A DNA stretch of 8,869 nt from JAJKIP01 sp040509055 (GCA_040509055.1 JBEVLT010000274.1:1-8869), one strand, 5' to 3'. Positions 1 through 6,761 are shown, counted from the first letter of the stretch. Program-made: numbers and translations. Notes: generated by a model from the letters alone, not told the origin.

Positions 1-241
1 AAGCATCAAGCAGAGGTTTTACGGTACGAAATTAGGATTAACGCTTATAAAATACTAAGGGATTTCAATTATTTAATCTCCCTCAGCGGGCGTTCATAAC
101 GGATATTGAGCACAAGCAATATTCTTCGGCTGAATCAGCTGCAAAAATGGATTTTTTTGCTAAAAAGATCGCACTTTTGCCGGGTCTCAATTCGATTTGG
201 GACCAGAAAGGTACAAAAAAGTTTAACATATCCGATTTTTT

Positions 242-1075
242 ATGGCTGATTTAAAGGCAATTGCATCGCAGATACGCCGCGATATCCTCAGAATGGTACA
301 TGGTTCCAAAAGCGGTCACCCGGGGGGGTCGCTGGGCTGCACGGACTTTTTCACGGCCTTGTATTTCAAGGTAATGAAGCACGACCCTGCCTTTCACATG
401 GATGCGCCGAATGAGGATGTATTCTTTTTGTCCAACGGCCATATTTCACCTGTTTTTTATGCTACGCTGGCCCGCTCCGGCTATTTTGACATCAAAGAGC
501 TGGCTACGTTCCGCAAGATCAACTCCCGCCTGCAGGGGCACCCGGCCACTCATGAGCACCTGCCCGGCATACGGGTAGCCAGCGGTTCGCTGGGCCAGGG
601 CCTGAGCGTAGCTCTTGGCGCCGCCCTCACCAAAAAGTTAAACAACGAAACCACGACCGTATACTCGCTGCACGGCGACGGAGAGCTGGACGAAGGTCAG
701 ATCTGGGAAGCCGTGATGTTTGCCGCACACCACAAGGTGGACAACCTGATCGCTACCATCGACTGGAACGGCCAGCAGATCGACGGGCCTACCGACAAGG
801 TGATGAGCCTGGGCAATATCCGCGAAAAATTCGATGCCTTTGGCTGGACCACCCTCGAAATGAACGGCAACGATATGGACGATGTGATCGCTACCCTGGA
901 CAAGGCCAAAGGCCTGACCGGGCAGGGCAAGCCGATCGCCATCATGATGCATACGGTGATGAGCAAAGGCGTGGATTTCATGGAAAACGACCATAACTGG
1001 CACGGCGTAGCCCCCAACGACGAGCAACTGGCCAAAGCGCTGGCGCAGCTGCCGGAAACCTTGGGAGACTACTAA
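242..1075 (+). CDS. Transketolase, N-terminal (thiamine-pyrophosphate-binding) subunit of a split enzyme
   Basis: This is the pyrimidine/PP-domain half of transketolase, which moves two-carbon ketol units between sugar phosphates in the non-oxidative pentose phosphate pathway in the cytoplasm. The 277 residues match the usual length of the stand-alone N-terminal subunit (full-length enzymes are about 650). Visible motifs are SGHPGGSLG (His26), SNGHISP (His67), LQGHP (His100), GSLGQG (115-120), and the ThDP/metal motif GDGELDEG at 145-152 ending at DWN (Asn176). NWHG (His253) sits near the C-terminus. The ATG start follows an AT-rich leader without a Shine-Dalgarno sequence, as is normal in Bacteroidota. 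The gene ends in tandem stops TAA-TAG. Activity needs the C-terminal subunit, which is usually encoded next door in such genomes. It is absent on both visible sides: downstream is a convergent permease, and upstream are 241 bp with no recognisable gene. A 1-deoxyxylulose-5-phosphate synthase is unlikely given the length and motifs. Confidence 0.95.
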   Translation: MADLKAIASQIRRDILRMVHGSKSGHPGGSLGCTDFFTALYFKVMKHDPAFHMDAPNEDVFFLSNGHISPVFYATLARSGYFDIKELATFRKINSRLQGHPATHEHLPGIRVASGSLGQGLSVALGAALTKKLNNETTTVYSLHGDGELDEGQIWEAVMFAAHHKVDNLIATIDWNGQQIDGPTDKVMSLGNIREKFDAFGWTTLEMNGNDMDDVIATLDKAKGLTGQGKPIAIMMHTVMSKGVDFMENDHNWHGVAPNDEQLAKALAQLPETLGDY

Positions 1076-1123
1076 TAGAAATCTCCTGTATTTATTGATA
1101 AAGGCTGAAAGCCGCACGCAACG

Positions 1124-1183
1124 GGCAATAGGCAAAAGGCAAGATTTCGGTTAGCAGACATTGCCAATGCATATTGCCTATTG
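1124..1183. repeat. GGCAA-type heptamer repeats forming an inverted repeat between convergent genes
   Basis: Three tandem heptamers (GGCAATA, GGCAAAA, GGCAAGA) lie at 1124-1144. The same motif appears on the other strand at about 1161-1183. As a result CAATAGGCAA (1126-1135) is a perfect inverted match to TTGCCTATTG (1174-1183), and GGCAA (1138-1142) can pair with TTGCC (1161-1165) inside it, leaving an 18-nt loop. It lies in the 112-bp gap between the ends of the transketolase and permease genes. It could act as a bidirectional transcript-end structure, but it has no U-tract. Nearby, GGCT-GAA-AGCC (1103-1113) gives a weak minus-strand hairpin followed by TTT. Confidence 0.6.
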
Positions 1184-1187
1184 ACAT

Positions 1188-2411
1188 TTACTCGCTCCGC
1201 AACGAAAAATCCTGTGCCGCCGCCTTGCGCGAAGGAAGCCAGGAAGCCACCAGGGCAATGACCAGCACGGTAGCTCCGACCAGCAGGAAATCGGCCAGTC
1301 GCAGCTGTACCGGGAAGTAATCGATAAGGAACGACCCGCCCTGTAAGGGAATAAGGTGAAAATTGATCTGCAGCGCCGCAATGATCAGCGCCAGCACCAT
1401 GCCTGCGCCCGTGCCGATCAGCGCCAGCAATACCCCTTCGCTCAGGAATATCCGCTGTATAAAACCGTTGTTGCCGCCCAGGGAATGCAGGATACTGATA
1501 TCCTTTTGCTTTTCCAGCACCAGCATGGTCAGTGCGCCCACCATGTTGAAGGCTGCCAGTACCAGTAGCAGGCATAGCACCCCGTAAATGATCCACCGCT
1601 CCACATTCATGATGGAATAAAGGCTCTGGTTTTGCTGGTAGCGCGTCTGCACCCGGTAGCCCGGTCCCATGATCTTTTGCAGCTTTTTCCGGATATTATC
1701 GCTTTCAGCCGGGTTGTGCAGGGTGATCTCGGCGCCGCTGTATTCATCGGCGCCCAGCTTCAAAGCATTTTTTACAAAAGCCAGGTTGGTGATCGCATAT
1801 TTGTTGTCAAAATCCTGCTGGATGATAAAGGCGGAAGAAGTCTGTATGGAATCATTGCTGATATCGTTCAGCGGGTCGATCTGTTCGGTATTGCTTTTCC
1901 GGGGCAGGTAGATCTTCAGGTAAAAAAGATTACGGTCGGCCTGTATGCCCAGTGCGCCTTCCACGCCGGCGCCCAGGATCAGCTGTGGCTCTTCCGGGGT
2001 GCCGAGGTTATACTCCCCCTTTACAATGTGCGCGGCCACACCGGTGACGTAGCGGTAGTTCCCGTCCACACCTTTCAGGTAAACGACCGACTGGTACTCG
2101 CCGTTCTGCACCAGGGCTTTCTCCTCTGCCACCAGTGAAAAATTTTTAACCCCGTTCACGCCTCTCAGCTGTTGCAGCTGCTGCGGGGTCAGCGTAATAG
2201 TCTTACCCGTCACCGGCGAGATCTTCAGGTCCGTGTAAAAAGAAGAGTACAGCGACTTCACCAGGCCCTCAAATCCATTGAATACGCTCAACACCAGGAT
2301 GAGCGCCGTGGTGCCGACCACGATGGCCACGATGCTGATCCAGGCGATGACATTGATCGCATTGGTCGACTTTTTTGCCTTAAAATACCGCCAGGCGAAG
2401 AGGAAGTACAA
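1188..2411 (-). CDS. FtsX/LolC-E-family ABC transporter permease, TTG start
   Basis: This is an inner-membrane permease of the type that works with a LolD-like ATPase to release lipoproteins from the inner membrane or drive periplasmic mechanical work. At 407 residues it has the family layout. There is a short cytoplasmic start, then TM1 at about 22-45 (including ALILVLSVFNGFE). A periplasmic domain spans about 48-268, and three C-terminal helices lie at about 273-297, 324-348 and 372-392. The coupling segment EKQKDISILHSLGG (300-313) followed by IFLSEGVLLALIGTGAG is characteristic of LolC/LolE. Translation appears to begin at TTG (2411-2409), because an in-frame TAA lies only four codons upstream and there is no ATG before TM1. 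The N-terminus FAWRYFKAKKSTNAIN fits the family start at that point. It lies 63 bp behind rbfA on the same strand and is probably co-transcribed. No ATPase partner is encoded in the window, so the transported substrate cannot be fixed. Confidence 0.9.
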   Translation of the reverse strand: MYFLFAWRYFKAKKSTNAINVIAWISIVAIVVGTTALILVLSVFNGFEGLVKSLYSSFYTDLKISPVTGKTITLTPQQLQQLRGVNGVKNFSLVAEEKALVQNGEYQSVVYLKGVDGNYRYVTGVAAHIVKGEYNLGTPEEPQLILGAGVEGALGIQADRNLFYLKIYLPRKSNTEQIDPLNDISNDSIQTSSAFIIQQDFDNKYAITNLAFVKNALKLGADEYSGAEITLHNPAESDNIRKKLQKIMGPGYRVQTRYQQNQSLYSIMNVERWIIYGVLCLLLVLAAFNMVGALTMLVLEKQKDISILHSLGGNNGFIQRIFLSEGVLLALIGTGAGMVLALIIAALQINFHLIPLQGGSFLIDYFPVQLRLADFLLVGATVLVIALVASWLPSRKAAAQDFSLRSE

Positions 2412-2444
2412 AGGGAACGTTTAAGAGTGAATATTAAAGTGGAA

Positions 2445-2466
2445 GGCTGCCGGCAGCAGGGCTGCC
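2445..2466. repeat. Palindrome with two alternative hairpins in the rbfA-permease gap
   Basis: A perfect 12-bp palindrome, GCTGCCGGCAGC (2446-2457), overlaps a second possible hairpin, GGCAGC-AGG-GCTGCC (2452-2466). The two share bases and exclude each other. They lie 34 or more bases upstream of the permease TTG start on the minus strand and just after the rbfA stop. No T-run follows directly in the minus direction, so a strong intrinsic terminator is not indicated. A role in RNA stability or attenuation between the two genes is possible but unproven. Confidence 0.4.
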
Positions 2467-2474
2467 ACTGACCA

Positions 2475-2843
2475 TTACTTTTCTCCCGGCTTTTCCCCGC
2501 TGATCTTTTTAAACAGTTCTTCCATTTTGAACACATGGTCCAGCGTATCGTCTTTGAAGAACTTCAGTACCGGTATGCTCCGCAATTGATGCCTTACGCG
2601 GGCGGCCAGTTCCTTTTTGATATCATGGTGCCGGTCGTCGATCTTTTTCAGCGCTGCTTCCACGTCTTTTACCTGGAAAAAACTCAGGTAAAACCGGGCT
2701 TCCAGCAGGTCCGGCGTCACTTTTACTGCCGAAATGGACACCATGCCCCCGTCGATCATGCTCAAGCCCAGCCGCTGGAAGATCAGGTTCATCTCCTCGT
2801 TCAGCAGCCCGGCTATCTGTTTTTGCCTTTTTCCTTCTTCCAT
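2475..2843 (-). CDS. rbfA: Ribosome-binding factor A
   Basis: RbfA binds the 30S subunit precursor and helps the 5' end of 16S rRNA mature; it also matters during cold adaptation. The 122-residue product has the expected length and the KH-like layout. An N-terminal helix (RQKQIAGLLNEEMNLIF, about 6-22) is followed by a strand VSISAVKVTPDLLEARFYLS (35-54). A long helix comes next, then the conserved C-terminal stretch RSIPVLKFFKDDTLDHVFKMEELF (88-111), which corresponds to the family pattern P-x-L-x-F-x-x-D-x-S/T-x-x-x-x-x-x-x-x-x-L. The Lys-rich tail is variable in the family. The ATG at 2843-2841 is the only sensible start. The permease follows at 63 bp on the same strand, a gene order I recall from Bacteroidota genomes. 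The exporter gene diverges from it across 89 bp. Confidence 0.93.
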   Translation of the reverse strand: MEEGKRQKQIAGLLNEEMNLIFQRLGLSMIDGGMVSISAVKVTPDLLEARFYLSFFQVKDVEAALKKIDDRHHDIKKELAARVRHQLRSIPVLKFFKDDTLDHVFKMEELFKKISGEKPGEK

Positions 2844-2875
2844 AATGCTAAAATTTCCGCCCGCCGCGTCAAAGC

Positions 2876-2906
2876 TTCGGCAGACCCTGTAAAATTAGTT
2901 ACTTTG
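2876..2906 (+). promoter_or_regulatory. Candidate Bacteroidota-type promoter for the ABC exporter
   Basis: TTACTTTG (2899-2906) differs at one base from the Bacteroidota -7 consensus TAnnTTTG. Nineteen bases upstream is TTCG (2876-2879), one base off the -33 TTTG. The element ends 26 bp before the exporter ATG, giving an expected leader of about 20 nt. It lies in the divergent gap with rbfA. The call rests on the motif alone. Confidence 0.4.
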
Positions 2907-2932
2907 CCCCGTTTAAGCGATTATACAGCATA

Positions 2933-4741
2933 ATGAAGAAGTATTCACGGATTTTCGGGTACGTCAGGAAACATACGAACAAATTAATTCTCTATTTTCT
3001 TTGTACGTTGCTGGCCACGCTTTTCGGGGTGATCTCCATCGGCATGCTCATTCCGTTTTTCGGACTCATTTTCGATACCGGCCAGCCGGGCATGGTGGCA
3101 TTGGGAACAGGCAATGTGCTGGGATCATTTATCGGAGATGCGCTGGAGCAGATCAAACAGGCTTATGGCAACAGGGGCGCTCTTGGCGCCATTTGCATTT
3201 TCATCATAGCAGCTACGTTTTTAAAGAACCTCTTTCTGTACCTGTCCAACCGTCTTTCCGTGCCCATCCGCAGCGCGGTGATCTCCGACCTGCGGGACGA
3301 CCTGTACAATAAAATACTGAAGCTGCCGATCGGTTATTTTACGGAAAAGAAAAAAGGCGACATCATCTCCCGCATGACCAATGATATTGCGGAGATCGAA
3401 ATTTCCGTGGTCGGTACGCTGGACGGCCTGATCAAGGATCCCCTGACCGTGCTCGGCTACCTGCTCTTCCTTGTCTTCACCTCGCCACAGCTTTCCCTGT
3501 TCCTGCTGGTGCTCCTGCCTGCCACCGGCCTGATCATCGGCCGGCTGAGCCGGATGCTGAAACGGCAATCGCAGGAAGCAGCGGTGAAGCTGGGCGAAAG
3601 CCTGTCGCTGCTGGATGAAACGCTGGGCGGGCTGCGGGTGATCAAGGCGTTTATAGCCGAAAAGCTGCTGAGCGATCGTTTTCATGCCGTGAACATCCGG
3701 CTGTTCGAGATCAGGAAAAAAATGTTTGCCCGGCGCGACCTGGCCTCCCCCCTGACCGAATTTCTGGGTGTAATGGTATTAAGCACTATCCTTTATTTCG
3801 GCGGCCGGCTGGTGCTGGCCGGCGAGGGGCTGACCGGTCAGGAGCTCATGGGCTATATTGCCGCCTTTGCCATGCTGATCAACCCGGCCAAGAACGTTTC
3901 CACTTCTTTTTTCAACATCCAGCGCGGTACGGCAGCCGTCACGCGGATAGAAGAAATACTGAAAACCCCGGTTTACATCGACGAGAACCCGAACGGCAAA
4001 CTACTGACCGATTTTACAGACAGGATCGAGTTTCGCGATGTGACGTTCTTTTATGATGATGCCCTGATCCTCGACCGCATCAACCTTACCATTCCGAAGG
4101 GGAGAACCGTAGCGCTGGTGGGCTCCTCGGGCGCCGGCAAATCCACGCTGGCCGACCTGGTACCCCGCTTTCACGATGTGACCAGCGGCGAACTGCTGAT
4201 CGATGGAGTGAACATCAAAGAATATTCGCTGCATTCACTGCGCAGCCAGATGAGCATCGTCACGCAGGAGCCCATCCTGTTCAACGACAGCATTGCCAAT
4301 AATATCCGGCTCGGCAAGGAAGACGCGACCGAAGAAGAGATCACCGAAGCGGCCAAAGTGGCCAACGCGCATCAGTTTATCGCACAGAAGGAGCAGGGCT
4401 ACGATACCAATATCGGCGACCGCGGCACCAAGCTCAGCGGCGGTGAGCGCCAGCGCCTCACCATTGCCCGGGCCCTGGTGAAGAACCCTCCCATCCTGAT
4501 CCTGGACGAAGCCACTTCCTCGCTGGATACCGAAAGCGAGCGGCTGGTGCAGGATGCCATCAACAACATGATGCAGAACCGTACCAGTATCGTGATCGCC
4601 CACCGGCTGTCCACCATCCGCCATGCAGACGAGATCATCGTGCTGCAACGCGGCCGGATCGTGGAGCGCGGCACGCACGACCAGCTGATCGGCCAGAACG
4701 GCCTGTATAAAAAACTGGTGGACATGCAGGAGGTGAAGTAA
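2933..4741 (+). CDS. MsbA-like ABC exporter (fused membrane and ATPase domains)
   Basis: This is a half-size type IV ABC exporter that would work as a homodimer in the inner membrane. The closest role suggested is flipping of lipid A-core or another lipid, as in MsbA, but multidrug export cannot be excluded. At 602 residues it has normal length. The transmembrane domain spans about 1-330, with hydrophobic segments near 17-45, 83-105, 165-207 and 275-320. It carries the coupling-helix segment GYFTEKKKGDIISRMTNDI (134-152). The nucleotide-binding domain is complete: A-loop aromatic Tyr374, Walker A GSSGAGKS (397-404), Q-loop Gln445, signature LSGGE (501-505), Walker B ILILDE (521-526), D-loop SLD (530-532) and H-loop His557. 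No catalytic residue is missing. It stands alone on its strand, diverges from rbfA, and its stop lies 4 bp from the stop of the convergent cytochrome c gene. Confidence 0.93.
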   Translation: MKKYSRIFGYVRKHTNKLILYFLCTLLATLFGVISIGMLIPFFGLIFDTGQPGMVALGTGNVLGSFIGDALEQIKQAYGNRGALGAICIFIIAATFLKNLFLYLSNRLSVPIRSAVISDLRDDLYNKILKLPIGYFTEKKKGDIISRMTNDIAEIEISVVGTLDGLIKDPLTVLGYLLFLVFTSPQLSLFLLVLLPATGLIIGRLSRMLKRQSQEAAVKLGESLSLLDETLGGLRVIKAFIAEKLLSDRFHAVNIRLFEIRKKMFARRDLASPLTEFLGVMVLSTILYFGGRLVLAGEGLTGQELMGYIAAFAMLINPAKNVSTSFFNIQRGTAAVTRIEEILKTPVYIDENPNGKLLTDFTDRIEFRDVTFFYDDALILDRINLTIPKGRTVALVGSSGAGKSTLADLVPRFHDVTSGELLIDGVNIKEYSLHSLRSQMSIVTQEPILFNDSIANNIRLGKEDATEEEITEAAKVANAHQFIAQKEQGYDTNIGDRGTKLSGGERQRLTIARALVKNPPILILDEATSSLDTESERLVQDAINNMMQNRTSIVIAHRLSTIRHADEIIVLQRGRIVERGTHDQLIGQNGLYKKLVDMQEVK

Positions 4742-4749
4742 CCGGTTAC
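4738..4749. repeat. 12-bp perfect palindrome holding both convergent stop codons
   Basis: GTAACCGGTTAC is fully self-complementary. The TAA of the exporter (4739-4741, +) and the TAA of the cytochrome (4748-4746, -) sit symmetrically in its two arms. It has no loop and no T-tract, so it is not a standard terminator. It may simply result from two stop codons meeting tail to tail. Confidence 0.5.
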
Positions 4750-5192
4750 CAGCCGCTATTCAGGAAAGCGGCGAGCGCATCGATCTCCTTGTCTGTCAGG
4801 TCCGGAAAAGCGGTCATGACCGCTCCGCCGTAAGCTTGCTGCAGCTTTCCTGCATAAGCATCTTTCCTGATAAACTTTTCCGGATCGCGCATCCATTTAT
4901 ATAGCTTTTGGCGATCTTTCCAGGGTCCCCGGCCCTCAAAATTCAACAGGTCGGGGCCTGTAGCATCTTTACCAATGATATGACAGGATGCGCATTGGGA
5001 CCTGAACAGAAGCTGGCCATCTGCGTGGCGGGTTGACAGGCTGTCACCGGGGAAGCTTTGTATGGCACAAAAAACAGGGTTCTGCTCCGTTATTGTCATG
5101 GCAGGAAAGACATTTCGGATCACCATAAAACAACCGGCACCAGCTGCCAGCAGTAAGGCTGCGTATATGATATAATGAAGCTGCCGGGTCAT
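4746..5192 (-). CDS. Membrane-anchored class I cytochrome c
   Basis: This is a small c-type cytochrome for electron transfer on the periplasmic side of the inner membrane. The 148 residues begin with a hydrophobic signal/anchor at about 7-27. One haem-binding motif CASCH follows (Cys67, Cys70, His71), then TGPDL (79-83), a common feature just after the haem site. The likely axial methionine is Met126 in the C-terminal segment, before the final helix DKEIDALAAFLN. Cys21, at the end of the hydrophobic stretch, could suggest a lipoprotein, but the preceding GAG is a poor lipobox. The ATG at 5192-5190 sits only four bases after a perfect -7 element, so the transcript may be leaderless. No oxidase or dehydrogenase partner is in the window, so the donor and acceptor are unknown. 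Its neighbours on both sides appear unrelated in function. Confidence 0.9.
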   Translation of the reverse strand: MTRQLHYIIYAALLLAAGAGCFMVIRNVFPAMTITEQNPVFCAIQSFPGDSLSTRHADGQLLFRSQCASCHIIGKDATGPDLLNFEGRGPWKDRQKLYKWMRDPEKFIRKDAYAGKLQQAYGGAVMTAFPDLTDKEIDALAAFLNSGW

Positions 5193-5196
5193 GAGG

Positions 5197-5204
5197 CAAA
5201 GTTA
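5197..5204 (-). promoter_or_regulatory. Perfect -7 element TAACTTTG before the cytochrome c gene
   Basis: Read on the minus strand, TAACTTTG matches the Bacteroidota -7 consensus TAnnTTTG exactly and ends four bases before the ATG. A transcription start a few bases downstream would fall at or next to the start codon. A clear -33 TTTG at 19-21 bp is missing; only a T-run (5232-5228) lies about 23 bp upstream. Confidence 0.4.
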
Positions 5205-5227
5205 TTCCGGATAGCTGGTTTCTGCTG

Positions 5228-5252
5228 AAAAAGCCGGCGGCTATCGCCAGGC
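5228..5252 (-). terminator. Intrinsic terminator of the sigma/anti-sigma operon
   Basis: On the minus strand, GCC-T-GGCG-ATAGC-CGCC-GGC forms a seven-pair GC-only stem with one bulged T and a five-base loop. It is followed directly by TTTTT (5232-5228). It starts 12 bp after the stop of the anti-sigma-like gene, the expected place for ending that transcript. The T-run lies about 23 bp upstream of the cytochrome -7 element, so the two transcription units are closely packed. Confidence 0.65.
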
Positions 5253-5264
5253 TACAGTAAGCAC

Positions 5265-6032
5265 TTAGTTATCCTTTTCATACCTGATCTTGTGCATAAG
5301 TTCCTGCGCTTCTTTATACTGATCTGCTTCCCGTGGCAAAGCCGACAATACCGCATAGCAGGCATCCAGCTTGTTTTGCCTCAGCAATGCCATCGCCTTG
5401 TACCATACGGCAGTGTTTTCAAATACAGTTCCCCCTTTTGCAACACTATCCAGCTCTTTTATTGCGGCATCATAACTGCCGGTTTGGAGGTAACATATAC
5501 CGACTGCCAGCCTTAGCTCGGCCGCAGCCGGCTGCCGCACCATCATGTGCTGCAGTAAGGGAAGCGCCCTGGCATACGCTTTTGCATTATACAGCTTTGT
5601 CGCTTCAGCAAGCAATGAATCAGATCCGTTCCCTCTTTCCGCTTCCGGCAGGGCTGGCACATCCTGCATATACCGGGCAAACAATTTTTCATGATCAAAA
5701 GAGCGGGTAAAAAATGGTCGTACCACGAAGAACAGCAGGATCGCGGCGGCGGCGGCCGCGCCCGTATACCACCATCGGCGCCTGCCGATCACCCTGGCCG
5801 GCTCATTGCTGAAATACTGCGCACCGAGGTCCTGCAACGTACGGCCCACCGCCTCTTTTTCCAAGCTGCCCCGGAAGGACTGCGCCAGTTCTCCCCGAAT
5901 GGTTCTGTAAAGCGCCACTTCTTCCCGGAGCTCCGGATCGGACTGCAGCTCTTTTTCGAATGCAAGCAGCGCCTCGCCTTCAAGTTCGCCATCAAGGTAT
6001 TGTTCTATTATTTCAGCATTTCGTTCGCGCAT
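5265..6032 (-). CDS. Anti-sigma-like membrane protein with C-terminal TPR repeats
   Basis: This is a single-pass membrane protein, 255 residues from the chosen start, probably controlling the sigma factor encoded just before it. The cytoplasmic N-terminus (about 1-45, IIEQYLDGELEGEALLAFEK then ELREEVALYR) matches the helical anti-sigma type common in Bacteroidota. It has no zinc-binding His-Cys-Cys motif. A basic patch RRRWW (84-88) precedes TM 89-106 (GAAAAAAILLFFVV). The outer part carries roughly three TPR-like helix pairs (about 139-168, 172-201, 207-236). I chose ATG at 6032, four bases after the sigma stop. The longer reading from TTG at 6056 would overlap the sigma gene by 20 bp and add eight residues with no family resemblance. 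The TPR domain could sense a partner in the periplasm, perhaps a product of the divergent genes. The function is inferred from topology and gene order. Confidence 0.75.
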   Translation of the reverse strand: MRERNAEIIEQYLDGELEGEALLAFEKELQSDPELREEVALYRTIRGELAQSFRGSLEKEAVGRTLQDLGAQYFSNEPARVIGRRRWWYTGAAAAAAILLFFVVRPFFTRSFDHEKLFARYMQDVPALPEAERGNGSDSLLAEATKLYNAKAYARALPLLQHMMVRQPAAAELRLAVGICYLQTGSYDAAIKELDSVAKGGTVFENTAVWYKAMALLRQNKLDACYAVLSALPREADQYKEAQELMHKIRYEKDN

Positions 6033-6036
6033 ACTA

Positions 6037-6612
6037 TTACCATTGCAGGTTAGCAAATTGTGGTGAATTCTTTACCAGCTCTGCCAACCGGGCCATGCAT
6101 TCGCTCTTTTTCTTGCGGATATATCCATAGGTATTATCCATCAGCCGGGCTACTTCTTCCATCGGTTTGCCGCCCCAGGACAGTGTCAGCAGCTGCCGGC
6201 ACCTGTCTCCCAGCTCGCTGAACTTTTCTTCCAGCAATTTGCGGCGTTCATAGCCATTGGCTGTCTTTTCCGCATTGCTAAACACATCTTCTCCGTACGT
6301 ATATCCTTCCGTATCCGTAAATGTTACCTTTTTGCGCTGCCGCCCCAGTTCATTGATCCATCGGTTCCTGCAGATAAGATAGAGGTACGCTTCCAGCGGG
6401 CAGGTAAGCACAAACGTCCCGTTCACAGCCCGCTGGTAAATGGCCATCAACGCTTCCTGGAACAGGTCGGCCGCATCCGATCCGGTGCCATTGTTCCGCA
6501 ACACCATATTCTGGATCTTTCCTGCGTATTTGTTGTATATTTCTTCCAGCAGTCTCCTGTCGTTGCGTAGCAAGGCATCTATGTATTTCTGGTCGGGGTG
6601 GGTCTGCGTCAT
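6037..6612 (-). CDS. ECF-type RNA polymerase sigma-70 family factor
   Basis: This is an alternative sigma factor that directs RNA polymerase to a specific promoter set. The 191 residues contain region 2 (about 22-90, with DAADLFQEALMAIYQRA at 46-62 and AYLYLICRNRWINELGRQRKK at 75-95). After a short linker comes region 4 (about 126-180, FSELGDRCRQLLTLSWGGKPMEEVARLMDN). The recognition helix reads YIRKKKSECMARL (164-176) rather than the usual TVKSRLxRA. The same Lys-Lys-x-Cys style occurs in a Bacteroidota-rich sigma group. There is no C-terminal extension beyond a short tail. The gene heads an operon with the anti-sigma-like TPR protein, 4 bp apart, and diverges from the large secreted protein at 6762. 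That arrangement suggests control of the divergent gene, and possibly of itself. Confidence 0.88.
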   Translation of the reverse strand: MTQTHPDQKYIDALLRNDRRLLEEIYNKYAGKIQNMVLRNNGTGSDAADLFQEALMAIYQRAVNGTFVLTCPLEAYLYLICRNRWINELGRQRKKVTFTDTEGYTYGEDVFSNAEKTANGYERRKLLEEKFSELGDRCRQLLTLSWGGKPMEEVARLMDNTYGYIRKKKSECMARLAELVKNSPQFANLQW

Positions 6613-6665
6613 CCTGGTTAAGCTTACTCTGATTTAAAATATACTTTTTTTCCGAGAAGGGGTAA

Positions 6666-6698
6666 CAAAAATTTACTGCCAAGGATATAAATACCAAA
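6666..6698 (-). promoter_or_regulatory. Candidate promoter for the sigma factor operon
   Basis: On the minus strand, TTTG (6698-6695), 21 bases, then AATTTTTG (6673-6666) resembles the Bacteroidota -33/-7 pair, with one mismatch in the -7 box. It would give a leader of roughly 45 nt before the sigma ATG. The same bases overlap GGGGTAACA (about 6659-6667, +), so divergent control from one site is possible. Motif evidence only. Confidence 0.3.
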
Positions 6699-6761
6699 GG
6701 CAACCTGCATTCAACCAGCCTGACCGGCTTTTGCAGACCACCACACCTAAAACCAAGCATC

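Noticed and set aside
1..99. Open frame from the left edge to TAA (32 codons, ending SLSGRS), possibly the tail of an upstream gene.
   Set aside because: It is too short to tell from chance, and I recognise no family. Extending the sequence to the left would settle it.
152..199. TTTG-containing stretches upstream of transketolase (TTTTTTG, CACTTTTG, TCGATTTG) as promoter boxes.
   Set aside because: Each -7-like box has at least one mismatch and the spacings are about 12 bp rather than 19-21, so no pair is convincing.
638..1135. Long open minus-strand frames opposite transketolase.
   Set aside because: They mirror the codon structure of a clearly real gene on the other strand and show no family motif.
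2288..2536. Open minus-strand frame of 82 codons overlapping rbfA and the permease start, considered as a frameshifted permease N-terminus.
   Set aside because: Its sequence is low-complexity and unlike the family, and the permease N-terminus is complete in its own frame from TTG.
5130..5135. Cys21 of the cytochrome as a lipoprotein attachment site.
   Set aside because: The preceding residues GAG lack the Leu-like position of a lipobox; an uncleaved anchor is at least as likely.
6033..6056. TTG at 6056 as the start of the anti-sigma-like protein.
   Set aside because: It would overlap the sigma gene by 20 bp and add eight residues with no family resemblance; the ATG at 6032 fits better.
6713..6733. 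AGCC-TGACC-GGCT followed by TTTT, upstream of the secreted protein gene, as a terminator.
   Set aside because: The stem has only four pairs and it lies in a divergent promoter region where no plus-strand transcript is expected to end.
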